Below are positions 19,441 to 28,198 of a DNA stretch of 64,000 bases, piece by piece. The notes below the pieces were generated by a model. That model was not told the origin of the DNA. It worked only from the letters and a program-made list of their open reading frames with translations, and did no database searches. Made by a program: the position numbers and the translations under genes. The stretch's first letter is position 1; each line of letters opens with the position of its first letter. The stretch comes from Rhodothermales bacterium (GTDB lineage Bacteria > Bacteroidota > Rhodothermia > Rhodothermales > Bin80): contig CATQHT010000003.1 of the NCBI GenBank assembly GCA_958296045.1, positions 2,316,501-2,380,500 on the forward strand, written 5' to 3'.

Positions 19441-20199
19441 GCCATTAGCAGCAGCGAAGGCCTTGTGCATGGCAGCCGCGACAGGCGGATACGGGTAGCC
19501 GGGAAATGCTCCACAGCGAGTATAAATGCCGTACGGTAAGTTCGAAACATAGCGTAGCACCCCGGCCTCCATGCCCCATATGACTATAGATCCCATTAGT
19601 GGGAATCTCACAAACGAGCCTGGCAATCGAAAAGCCCTACCAACCGTCATGCACATCCGTTACCCCGCTGGCTACCAGCCCATGCACTGACCCCTCGCCT
19701 ACGCACGGCTCTACTGCAGATGCGGTCCTGACCGGGAGTCACGCGCGACCTGAAAAATCTCGCCCATTTTTCAGGATGGGGGACCTATGGGCTTGACTTT
19801 CTTTTTGAAACGAGCCTCGCCGCTCCAGTGGACATGGCTGTCCCGTTATGTTAGGGATTGTCTTCGCCCAACACCACGACCTCGCTCAACGCCACATTGC
19901 TCGGATCACACCAAGCCCCTCGCGCACGTTCGCGGGCTTTTGCTGGACGACTCCGTCCGGTTTGCGCATACATGCTTCGCGCTCCAGACGCAGCGTGTCT
20001 TTTACTGCGCGGCACCAATCAAGTTGCATTGTTGCTTCGCGATTCCGAAACTATCCAACATTCGCGATCAGGCCCGTTCCCCCACAAGGTATACCCTAAC
20101 GGGCGCATACTATTACGATACCCACGACGGAGGTGCCACCTCTTCTCCCGCGCCTGCGGAGGGAGTACTGGCCGTTTTTCGGGCTTTTGCAAGAGGCTC
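19441..20199 (+). other. Non-coding end of the two-transposase element, possible bridge-RNA region
   Basis: About 760 bp without a convincing gene lie downstream of the IS110 transposase and run to the inverted repeat at 20199. It must contain the IS110 right end, any guide RNA, and the leader of the host DDE element. A perfect 10-bp hairpin (CCTGAAAAAT, 7-nt loop, ATTTTTCAGG) lies at 19749-19775, repeated at 29578-29604. It has no U-tract on either strand, so it is not an intrinsic terminator. Its position fits a structured RNA, which is inference. Confidence 0.4.
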
Positions 20200-20863
20200 G
20201 CGTGTTACCACCCTTTTCGTTTGTGCAGGGAAATGTAGCAAAGCGACCACGAGAATCCACATGATTATAGTGCTGCTCTATATAGTCGTCATCGTAGGGG
20301 AGATACAGTACATGGTATCTTGCCTTGGGCGATGCGCTATACCAGAGAATGGAATCATATGTCTTGGTCATCTGAAGCTTCGCCAGATTATGCGATTCTG
20401 CACGCCGCTTCCAGATAATGTTATTTCGGAATTGCTTCCACCCGAAAACAGCATCCATGCATGCCTTCAGGTAATGAGACGCAGACGTATCACAGTGCAG
20501 AAAAATTATGCCAGTTGGCTTAAGAATGCGCTTCATTTCAATCAGCCTGATGGCCATGAAGCACATGTAGGCACCCATGCCTTGCGAGTGAGCGTGCACC
20601 GCACTCTCGATGGCCTCCATCAAACGTGGATGCTTGTTCTTCAGGTCCCTTACCCAGTCGTCGTGCACGTCCTCATCCCAATTCCACCTGTCTTGAAAGC
20701 TTGCCCCTTTTGCCAAGCTATCCGGGGTGGCGTGAAAGTCCCTGCTCTTGTTGAATGGCGGATCGGTGGCAATCAGATCAACCGTCTTGGCATTCATGCC
20801 ACGCATCACATCCAAATTATCTGCGTGAAATACCGTTCTGTTGTTCCAGTTGGGTTCTGCCAT
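20200..20863 (-). pseudogene. DNA methyltransferase-HNH fusion, 5' segment
   Basis: The N-terminal half of the split beta-class methyltransferase starts at ATG 20863 behind a very good ribosome binding site (AGGAGGT, 9 nt upstream). Motifs are VFHADNLDVMRGM and the catalytic LIATDPPFNKSRDF (DPPF), then MKRILKPTGIIFLHCD. The authentic sequence ends near GGNTR at 20204, after which translation enters the mobile element and stops at 20096. Together with 16079-16935 it encodes a complete ~490-residue enzyme. Its disruption parallels that of the type III mod gene. Confidence 0.87.
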
Positions 20864-20926
20864 TAGCCTGATACCTCCTGTCGTGTGGCTCGTTGGAATG
20901 GCAGGTTATCTGCCATATGGTTCGCC

Positions 20927-21126
20927 TTATGCAAAGTGGCCATGTCTCGAATGCTGACGCATCGCGCCAAACGCCCTGCCTGCCTCCTCCAAGTAGTCCC
21001 ATCCCCAGCTAAGGTTCCATGCCGGGGCCACGATCGCACTAGCCTCGTCGAGCATGTTATCGGTAATCAGCCTGCGTGTGTCACGTACTCTACGGTGAGG
21101 TGGTGGAGAATCGTTCGGCGTCCAAT
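20927..21126 (-). pseudogene. Fragment of an unrecognised gene upstream of the methyltransferase
   Basis: About 65 residues in good coding context end at TAA 20927, e.g. ITDNMLDEASAIVAPAWNLS and WGWDYLEEAGRAFGAMRQ. The fragment lies 64 bp upstream of the methyltransferase in the same orientation. Upstream it is cut by the group II intron fragment at ~21122. I do not recognise the family. Its position suggests a component of the same modification or defence operon, which is inference. Confidence 0.4.
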
Positions 21127-21529
21127 AACCCATGGAAGCATGCACGTACTACGTCGGGACCTGAGGGGGCTCCTTGCGGCCCAGCGCTTTGGGTGGGGCC
21201 GCAAAAGTCAAGGCGCAAGCCGAGCGGAGACTGTACGGCAAGGAGAATCAGATTCCATGATAGTAGCGAAGGAAGCTTGGCGAACAAAGTGTGGATGTCC
21301 ATATGGCGGAGCGAAGCTTCGTACCCAAGGAAACCGTGCAGTCATTCCAGGTACCAGACGCAGTGCTGAATACCGACTGCGCGTCCCATGGGATGAATTG
21401 GGTGCGGCTGCGGGTTGGCTTGCCGACTTACTTAGCGTCATGCGCGGCAGTGCTACCCAAGGGAAGAGCCAGATGCGTTAGTGCGCACATCCAGATCTGT
21501 GCGCCCCACCGGGGAGACCTCGGGGCTAC
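21122..21529 (+). mobile_element. Group II intron lineage A, 5'-truncated and ORF-less
   Basis: The sequence matches the inner part of the lineage A introns at 41893-47422: the GCACGTACTACG..GGGACCTG segment of domain I, then directly domain V/VI without a reverse transcriptase ORF. Domain V reads GAGCCAGATGCG ... CATCCAGATCTG (about 21463-21500), followed by the GC-rich domain VI hairpin ending CTACC near 21530. The first ~370 nt of the intron are missing, so it cannot splice alone. Confidence 0.7.
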
Positions 21530-21639
21530 CGCGAAGGCTTTTTCAGCGGTCCTCCCGAAGCCGGGCAAGGACACTGAGTATATCGTGCGCGACCTCCTGC
21601 ACCTCGACAGCGACCCGGGGCTGTATGCTCATCTCGAGC

Positions 21640-21904
21640 TCGAATGCGGTAGTGAGGGCAAGTAGTCGATCAGGGGGGTGGTGCCATACCAGTAGCAAGG
21701 CTTCTTGCTGGCACCCTTTCTGCTGTAGCGTTTGCCGCAAAGCGCTTCGACCTCCGCAGCCATGACGGTCAGGATCATTTTCAGATGCAGACTCGGCCAG
21801 TTGACCACGTGAGCGATGAGGTCAACCAAGCTCATCTTCGAAAAGGCTTCCTGAAGCCCTGTTATTCGCCCGTCAGCCGTGATTGTGATCGTAAACGCGC
21901 TCAT
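21640..21904 (-). pseudogene. IS256-like transposase, N-terminal fragment (copy B)
   Basis: The fragment starts at ATG 21904, whose first bases overlap the stop of the upstream dead paralogue (ATGA at 21901-21904). It encodes ~85 residues ending in the IS256/mutator N-terminal block AAEVEALCGKRYSRKGASKK and WYGTTP, homologous to EAEVDAICGARGKHNKTG in copy A. Beyond ~21690 the sequence leaves the family, and about 110 bp further lies the group II intron fragment. The catalytic domain is entirely absent. Confidence 0.75.
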
Positions 21905-22983
21905 ATTCTCGTAGAGTGGGATTGATTTAAGCCGGTAAGCTGCTCACGCAGCGCCGGAAGATACGCGGCGTGGCCCAAGCGGTACATCCCTGCTTCCGTG
22001 GCCATCAGATCAAGGGCCATAAAGGCACTGCGCTGATCCGATGGCATCCAGTCTGAGCGTTGGCGCAGGCGCCCACAGAGTCGCTGGCTGCGCCAGACGC
22101 GTAATCACGCGCGTCGTCGCTAAGCTGCGCCCCAATGCCATATAGGCCCCAGCACGGTGCAAGGTGCGCGTCTCTTCCAGCCCCTTGGCTAACGCGCGGC
22201 CAGCCGACTCATTGATGCGGTGCACCCGTTGCTGCAGCCGCTTCAGGGCCCCAAGAGCATCACCATATTCCAGCGCGCCCATGCATGATGCAGCGCACGG
22301 CCCACCTTCAGACGATACTCCTGCGGCAGAAAGCTCAGTACCCGCGCACGCTTCTCAGCAAGGCAGCGCTGCACAACGATGCGGTCACCCGAGTGGGCCA
22401 CCAACGCCCGCCTGAGCCCCACGGCGCCTGGTATTGCGTACAACAGGCTCTCGCTCATGTGCAACCCGCGGCGCGCAAGCTGCTCCAGCATTCCCTTTAA
22501 TGCCTCCGTATGCTGCAACGAGCAGGCTGCCAGGCTCAATATCCGCTTGTACCCGACTTCCGTGACGCCCACAACGAAGGTGTATTGCACCGCCTGGACG
22601 CATGCGGCACTCATCCAGAGAGCCACGAAGTTCTCGTCAGTAAACGAGCGTGTGCAAAACTCCTCATAAGCACGATCCGCACGGTCTGCTTCCAGCCGAT
22701 AATCCGATAAGAGCGGGTCTTCAGCTTTCTCTTGACGCTCGGAATCGCTACCACATGTCGAACACAATGGTGCATCCGACTTACCATCTGTGTTACCCTG
22801 CGTCTCTGAACCCGCATCGTCAGCTGCCACCAGAGATTGCAATGGAGGATCGGGCCACTCGCGACCCAGAAGCTCAACTATCAGGTTGCATTGCTTCAAG
22901 AGATACAACAGCCAGTCGCCGACGCCCGCCAAAGCGTCGCCGGATACCGCGGGTGTTACAGGATTCTGTTCAGTTAGTGGCAT
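21901..22983 (-). pseudogene. Catalytically dead IS256 transposase paralogue (copy B)
   Basis: The start is ATG 22983 (MPLTEQNPVTPAVSG) and the stop TGA 21901-21903, 360 codons overall. Two compensating frameshifts (about 22260 and 22065) make it a pseudogene. After an N-terminal extension of ~110 residues it aligns with the IS256 catalytic domain (ARRGLHMSESLL, VVQRCLAEKRARVLSFLP, LAKGLEETRTLHRAG). The three catalytic acids are replaced: Asp to Ser in the WMSAACVQ segment, Asp to Pro in AIPGAVGL, Glu to Thr in SLATTRVITRL. The paralogue in copy A shows the same losses, so they predate the frameshifts. Confidence 0.8.
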
Positions 22984-23039
22984 CGATAAAGAGGGCGATG
23001 TGGTAAGGGAATTCAGACATCCCTCCCTCTCCCGTGAAG

Positions 23040-23684
23040 CCGACTTTCCACTAACAATGGCTCACCCCCCGGTGACCCAGCACGACCTTCTCGCCCTCGG
23101 TCGTGATGCCCATGGCGATTATCATCTGCATACCGGCCAGGTACTTGCCGTCAAGTAGGAGCACCGCAAAGGTCTGATCGTCGAACCGGCGAGCCTTAAA
23201 GTCCTTCAACAGCGCGGCCGTGCGAGCAACAAACGCACGGCCTACGCTGCTGGCGCTCAATCCCGTGCTTTCTGCAAAGAACCTGCGCCGCCTGTCTGTA
23301 GTTGCGCCGCGACAAGCCACTGAGCAACCCAAGGGTCACCTGTACCTTATCAATAATCCCATGCTTGCTCATAAGACGGTACGTTTCCAGGGGCCGCTCC
23401 TTTATTGTACGCACATTTCGTACTCGCGGAACGCGAATCGGCAGCCGCTTCAAACCGATGCGGATGGAACCGGGATTCGTACCCCAGCGCTGAAAACCAG
23501 TCTTGTTGTGCTTTCCACGAGCGCCGCATATGGCATCAACCTCGGCCTCCATGGCCCTTGTGGCGAGCTTGAGAAGAAAACGATCGAAGTATACAAGGCA
23601 ACGGGCCAGATTGATATAAGCCCTTTGCGCAAGTTCCCAGAAGCTATCAAAGAGGGATGGAGTCGGCGTACAAGTATCAGTCAT
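23040..23684 (-). pseudogene. IS256-family transposase, frameshifted and truncated (copy A)
   Basis: The start ATG 23684 overlaps the stop of the dead paralogue (ATGA). The N-terminus reads SFWELAQRAYINLA, then EAEVDAICGARGKHNKTG and WGTNPGSIRIGLKRLPI, clearly IS256/mutator type. A one-base frameshift near 23285 moves the frame into RFFAESTGLSASSVGRAF and FAVLLLDGKYLAGMQM, which contains the intact first catalytic Asp. The sequence stops after GHRGVSH at ~23045, so the second Asp and the Glu are missing. Copy B's leader follows immediately. Confidence 0.82.
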
Positions 23685-23798
23685 CGGACAGGGGTAAGGT
23701 TGAACAACGTCTTACGGAGTTGGGGAAGATAGGCTCGGAATGTGCCAACGTTTTTGCAACACATTTTGGATTGGGATTAGGGAGTATTGAAGGCGTGA

Positions 23799-24860
23799 TC
23801 ATGGCTGGTTGGGGTTGTTCTGCTCGGCGGTTCCGGGGCTTGATCCGGGTTGGCTTTGTCGTCGGTAAGGGTGAGGGTCTTGCGGCTTGTTGATCCAGGC
23901 GGCTTTAGGTGGCATAGGCACGAACGGCACGCCGTTTGGAAAGCGTTCCGGATGGTTTTGGTATGCCTCTCGGAGCGTCTTTTGCCGTCCATCCCGCACC
24001 GCTTCTACTTCGCCGTAGTGCACAATGGCAGGGCGCATCAGCGCTAAGCCTGTATGATAGTGCTCGTGATTGTACCAGTCGAGGAAGCGGCTGGCCCAAG
24101 CCTTGGCATGTTCCAGCGAGCCAAAGTGTTTCGGGTAGGTCGGCCGATACTTCATCGTCTTGAACTGCGCCTCTGAGTAGGGATTGTCGTTGGAGTTGTA
24201 CGGACGCGTGAGCGACCGGTCGACACCCAGCTCGGCCAGCAGTTGGGCCACCGTTTTTGACGTCATGGCACTGCCACGGTCGCTGTGGATGATCAGCTGG
24301 TTGGGCTCAATACCCTGTGGGAAGCATGTCGTCTCGATCAGCGTGCGTGCGAGCAGGCCAGACTCACCTGGCGCAATAGCCCACCCCACCACGTAACGGC
24401 TGTAGACGTCCATGATCACGTATAACGCATAGTGAACCCACTTCTGTGGCCCGCGCAGTTTTGTGATGTCCCAAGACCATAGCTGGTTGGGCGCCGTCGC
24501 CAGCAGCTCCGGCTTGCGGTATGGTGGGTGCGTTCGCTGATGGCGTCGCTCGCCGACTTCATTCCGCTCTGCCAGTATCCGGTACATGGTTCTCCAGTGA
24601 CACAGATAGCATGCTTCATCCAACAGCGTCGCGTAAATCTGACGAGGCGGCATGTCGTAGAACCGGGCACTGTTGAGTATGGCACGGATCCGTTCGCGCT
24701 CCGCCGAAGGTATACGGCGGAGCCCTGCGCGCTTCTTGCTGGGACGTGACCGTGACTTCGGATTCATGGCCCGATACAACCACCACCGGGATACCCCCAT
24801 CCACCTGCAAGCCTCGGCCTTCGGGATCGCCGGTGTACCCATGGTTAGTAACTGCATCAT
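23799..24860 (-). CDS. IS3 transposase OrfB
   Basis: A 353-aa retroviral-integrase-like (rve) transposase. The independent start is ATG 24860, two bases after the orfA stop; the frame is open further upstream so that a -1 shift in orfA makes an OrfAB fusion. DDE blocks are visible: LWSWDITKLRGPQKW (first Asp), IIHSDRGSAMTSKTVA (second Asp) and NSNDNPYSEAQFKTMKYRP (Glu). The proline- and asparagine-rich tail is longer than usual. The frame is intact. Confidence 0.92.
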   Translation of the reverse strand: MMQLLTMGTPAIPKAEACRWMGVSRWWLYRAMNPKSRSRPSKKRAGLRRIPSAERERIRAILNSARFYDMPPRQIYATLLDEACYLCHWRTMYRILAERNEVGERRHQRTHPPYRKPELLATAPNQLWSWDITKLRGPQKWVHYALYVIMDVYSRYVVGWAIAPGESGLLARTLIETTCFPQGIEPNQLIIHSDRGSAMTSKTVAQLLAELGVDRSLTRPYNSNDNPYSEAQFKTMKYRPTYPKHFGSLEHAKAWASRFLDWYNHEHYHTGLALMRPAIVHYGEVEAVRDGRQKTLREAYQNHPERFPNGVPFVPMPPKAAWINKPQDPHPYRRQSQPGSSPGTAEQNNPNQP

Positions 24861-24862
24861 GG

Positions 24863-25276
24863 CTATTCTCCCGGGCCGATCTCGTCGGTCCCAAACAGCG
24901 CGCAGAGTTTTTTTTGGACATCCATGATCGTTTCTGCATTCGCCAACTGTCGCTTCAGCCGCTTGATCTCCACTTTGTGCTGCCGCAGTGCCTCCGTATG
25001 CCTTTTGCAAGACCCGCATTCTTGTTGGGACCCCTCAGACGAGGCCCGCAGTTGACGTCGCCATCTCGTTAGTGCGGAACTGTACAGTCCTTCGCGTCGC
25101 AGCAGAGCGCCGATCTGCCCTGGCTCCGTACAAGATTCCACCTCCTGTAGGATCCGCCGCTTATACGCCATGGAGTAGCGCCGCCGCTTCGGACGTAGGG
25201 GCACCTCAGTGGGCGGCACGCCAGGGCGGCTATGCTGGGCGGTTGAATCAGGCTTTTTCATGGTTGTTGCATTCAT
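24863..25276 (-). CDS. IS3 OrfA (helix-turn-helix)
   Basis: A 137-aa DNA-binding OrfA. It has the basic RRRYSMAYKRRILQEVESC entry, a helix-turn-helix around LLRREGLYSSALTRWRRQL and a C-terminal leucine-zipper-like coil (HKVEIKRLKRQLANAE). The start is ATG 25276. Near its end the coding strand carries eight consecutive A (plus-strand T8 at 24908-24915). Confidence 0.9.
   Translation of the reverse strand: MNATTMKKPDSTAQHSRPGVPPTEVPLRPKRRRYSMAYKRRILQEVESCTEPGQIGALLRREGLYSSALTRWRRQLRASSEGSQQECGSCKRHTEALRQHKVEIKRLKRQLANAETIMDVQKKLCALFGTDEIGPGE
24908..24915 (-). promoter_or_regulatory. A8 slippery site for -1 frameshifting in the IS3 element
   Basis: On the minus strand orfA reads CAA AAA AAA CTC. 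Slipping back one base continues as ACT CTG CGC in the OrfB frame (KKTLRAVWD...), yielding an OrfAB fusion transposase. This is the standard expression strategy of IS3-family elements. Any stimulatory hairpin was not assessed. Confidence 0.7.
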
Positions 25277-26378
25277 TTAGTGGACGAGGAAATCCAGCCG
25301 CATACCCGTCGCGCCATGTGCAATGCTGCATAATCGCTGAGTCACAAAGTGTTGCGCATATTATAGGCACACAGAGGCTGAATAGGCCACACGGCGCAGC
25401 TGCGCTTCGTGTTCCAGAAGGGCCAAAGCCATCCGTTCGCGTCGCTGGAAGACCACGCTGGCAGGGGTCTGCAGGCTACGACCAATGGCATTCATGAAGT
25501 GCATCACACGCAGTCCCCGGTCGAGTCTAAGCAGCATGCCGGTGCGCTGAACCGTCAGCGATTGCTCCAGACCCTCCGCTAACACCTTCGCTGCGGGACG
25601 ATTGACGCGCACCAAGTTCTGGTGAATATGAGTGAGAACGCGTTCAGCTTCCAGGGCATCATACCCATTCCATGCAAGGCGGAGACGATGGCGATACACG
25701 GGAATAAGATCTTCTGGAAGACCACAGGTGACGTGATCCAACAGCGTATTGAGACAGCGCTGTATCACGACCTTGGGGCCAAACACCTCCTGCACCGCCG
25801 ATTGAAGTCCGGTACCGCTGGGCAGCACACAGAGCAATCCCTTGGCGGCTGATAAACCACGGTCCGACAGCGACCGCACGAAGGATACAAGCGTGGAGAC
25901 GTTCTCAGGGTAGCACTCAATGAGGCCGAGCATGCGTCGGTAGCCCGTTAGGGTCAAACCTACGCCAAGCACGATGTTCACACCGCGAGGGCACAACCCA
26001 CGTAGCCAGATCGCTACGATCGGGTCGCCGTCCAGACTGCGCGAATGCAACAGCTGCCATGCTTCCTTCAACGGTGCGGCATCCGGCTCTGTATCCTCGG
26101 CCGCCGCAGTAGCTCGGACCTCTACGGACGGTGGTACAGGGGGCTGCTGCACTGGGCCAATCGGCCAATCGGCCGTCAATTGTTGCAGTATGTCGGTGCA
26201 AAGCTTCATCAGAAGCCTACGCGAGTCATCCGGGGGAGTAATCTGACCATCTACAGGAGCCTCAGTGCTCCCCAAGACAGGCTGGGACGAGTTCATATGA
26301 ACGAAAAGTAAGGGTGGAAAATATCGGCCACCCCCACAGCAACTCACCGAAACTCACCTAATCCATGGCGCAATGCCG

Positions 26379-26768
26379 CATGGGGCGATCTGCAGTCTTA
26401 TCAATGATTGCTCTTACCCTGGTCACCAACGCCATCGAAAGGGCCATGCGCACGGTCGCAATCGGCCGCAAGAACTACCTCTTCTGCGGATCCCACTACG
26501 CAGCCAATCAGATGGCCACCTTCTACACGCTCCTGGCAACGTGCCGGTTGCACGGCGTTAATCCCGTAAAATGGCTCGAAGATGTGCTGCCACGCATTGC
26601 TGCGGGCCATCCAGCCAAGGAGATCCACCTGCTGCCTCCCCACCAGTGGCAGCCACTCCATCCCCGGCGCCTCCATAGAAGAATACGCGGAGCAAGGCCA
26701 TGAACCATTCTCTGCTACCGGCCATCCGTACGTAATACTGCACCAACGATCCGTTCTTGCACTACCCG
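26379..26768 (+). pseudogene. IS66 TnpC C-terminal fragment (first locus)
   Basis: From 26428 the plus strand encodes NAIERAMRTVAIGRKNYLFC, then LATCRLHGVNPVKWLEDVLP. This is the C-terminal end of IS66-family TnpC, which contains the last catalytic Glu. It is fused at its 5' side to a ~49-bp segment (26379-26427) that also occurs at 38073-38121 without IS66 sequence. The two-transposase element has inserted downstream (target CCCG), and the IS66 non-coding end resumes at 30033. Confidence 0.8.
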
Positions 26769-27015
26769 GAGCCTCTTGCAAATTGCATTTCTGGCTCCTC
26801 CTCCAGCACCGGCAATCGGCGCCTAAATGTCATGTGCATTACGGGGATTGGAGCAATAGAGATCCCAAGGCGATAGACGTACACCAGAATCGTTGACTAA
26901 CGCAGTGAGGTTGACCTCAAAAAGACAGATTTCGGGCCTTAGCGATGACAATTACGCATACCTATCCCACTACACGTGGCACTACAACCGCAATTCTGTG
27001 CGCCGGTGAAGCCAG

Positions 27016-28101
27016 TTAGCACACAAGGCGCGTCATTTGGTCGATCGTCAACGCGAGTATGCCGAACCCAAGATGACATAGCACCTTCGCATGACCACGT
27101 ACGCGAATATGGCGACCGCCATATTCGTCCTTGAGGCGACCAAAGACGCGCTCGACGGTCGAACGCTCGTTGTAGCGTACGCGCTCTGGTGGTACCCATC
27201 CGGCCGCACGCTGCGCCTTCGCCTCACGCTTTTTCGCCGCCTTACGTGCGCGTGTACGCGGGTTCGCATCAATGATCGGCACATGCCCAAGACGCTCGCT
27301 GTGAAGGCGTATCTCCTTCGCATCATAGGCGCTATCCATCACATCATACAAATTCGTGACCCGCTTCGCAGACTTCGTAGCCAAGGGAATGGCCACCTGA
27401 CTATCATGCACCGACGCAGACGTTACCAGGTAGCTGATTGGTACACCCCCGTCGGCCACATCTGCGTGCAGCTTATAGCCGTTCCAGCTCTGCCGGTAAC
27501 CCTTAGCATTGCGCTTAGCGCCTCGGTTGCACTCCCCGGGCAAATCTTCTTCCATCTCCGGCAGACTCATGTCCAACTGACGTACAAGGCGTCGTTGCTT
27601 TTTTGGAGGTGTTTCTCCCTTACACGGTTGATCGTGCGTGTCTTTGGCCAGCGCGGACTTCTTCGTAGCAGGGCGCTCGCGCGCCTTAATCGCCGTAGAA
27701 TCACGTGAAAGATGTCCGACGATCTCTCCTTCGTAGGACTCGTCGATCAGTGCACGATGCACCTGATCGGGCAGACACGACTGCGCAAACTCCCCGAAAG
27801 CGCGTGAAAAGGTCGACTCGCTGGGAACCTCGTGTTGATGCGTCCACCCACACATGCGGCGCAGCTGTGGGTCCGAGCAAATCCGTTCGATCAGCGCGCG
27901 TGTCGTATCGATGTTGTAAACCGCCTTAGCAACAAACGCCCGCGCAAGCGCCGCACGACTCTTCCGCGGACGCCCGCGCAAGGCCTTCGAATCATCGTCA
28001 ATAAAGCGCTCAACGCGAGCGATCTCCAACACGCCCAGTAGCTTCTTCTGCGGCGCGGTCAGAGAACCGAGCAGTTCCTCCGCAAAGGAGAAGAGCATCA
28101 C
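27016..28101 (-). CDS. DDE transposase (IS4/IS5 superfamily), copy 2
   Basis: A 361-aa near-identical twin of the protein at 17187-18272, with the same motifs (SRDSTAIKA, VMDSAYDAKEI, ERSTVERVFGRLKDEYGG). It reads Arg in LHSERLGHVP and Thr in DQMTRLVC where copy 1 has Ser and Ala. It is intact and divergently transcribed from the IS110 gene, with 97 bp between the starts. Confidence 0.9.
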   Translation of the reverse strand: MMLFSFAEELLGSLTAPQKKLLGVLEIARVERFIDDDSKALRGRPRKSRAALARAFVAKAVYNIDTTRALIERICSDPQLRRMCGWTHQHEVPSESTFSRAFGEFAQSCLPDQVHRALIDESYEGEIVGHLSRDSTAIKARERPATKKSALAKDTHDQPCKGETPPKKQRRLVRQLDMSLPEMEEDLPGECNRGAKRNAKGYRQSWNGYKLHADVADGGVPISYLVTSASVHDSQVAIPLATKSAKRVTNLYDVMDSAYDAKEIRLHSERLGHVPIIDANPRTRARKAAKKREAKAQRAAGWVPPERVRYNERSTVERVFGRLKDEYGGRHIRVRGHAKVLCHLGFGILALTIDQMTRLVC

Positions 28102-28198
28102 TTGGCGACTTATCCAAGAACATAGGTAATATCAAAAAGGGCGGTCGCGCTGTCTGGCGCGTATACGGTTCAGGTTTCACCAAACAAGGAGGCACGTT

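Larger units (their letters stand above)
16940..20199. mobile_element. Two-transposase element, copy 1 (DDE + IS110)
   Basis: A 3,260-bp element bounded by perfect 14-bp inverted repeats GAGCCTCTTGCAAA and flanked by a 4-bp target repeat GCGT (16936-16939 and 20200-20203). It carries a minus-strand DDE transposase and a divergently oriented IS110-family transposase. The second copy at 26769-30028 has exactly the same length and content, so the whole unit moves together. It splits a methyltransferase-HNH gene. The likeliest origin is an IS110 element that landed in the 5' leader of the DDE element before the unit spread. Confidence 0.9.
23736..25374 (-). mobile_element. IS3-family insertion sequence
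   Basis: A 1,639-bp element whose ends share TGTGCC and GCAACAC blocks in inverted orientation. It is flanked by a 5-bp target repeat AGGCT (23731-23735 and 25375-25379). It contains orfA and orfB in the usual IS3 layout with an A8 slippage site near the end of orfA. It interrupts the last codons of the dead IS256 paralogue. Precise removal restores that frame, which confirms the boundaries. Confidence 0.85.
23681..26296 (-). pseudogene. Catalytically dead IS256 transposase paralogue (copy A), split by IS3
   Basis: The likely start is ATG 26296 (MNSSQPVLGSTEAP); an upstream ATG at 26347 is possible. Removing the IS3 element 23736-25374 and one AGGCT repeat restores one 323-aa frame that ends AYLPQLRKTLFNLTPVR. 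Its TGA overlaps the transposase ATG (ATGA 23681-23684). The fold is IS256-like (GLLCVLPSGTGLQSAV, EVFGPKVVIQRC, LAEGLEQSLTVQR). The catalytic Asp, Asp and Glu are Arg (WLRGLCPRG), Pro (VLPSGTGL) and Asn (LRVMHFMNAI). Apart from the insertion the frame is undamaged, which argues for selection on a non-catalytic role. Confidence 0.82.

Noticed and set aside
19749-19775. Perfect hairpin as an intrinsic terminator of the IS110 gene
   Set aside because: It lies ~310 bp after the stop and has no U-tract on either strand; kept only as a possible structured RNA.
25361-26347. The 328-aa frame as an ordinary IS256 transposase
   Set aside because: All three catalytic acids and the QRCxxH histidine are replaced, and it is followed by a separate transposase start, so it was treated as a dead paralogue.
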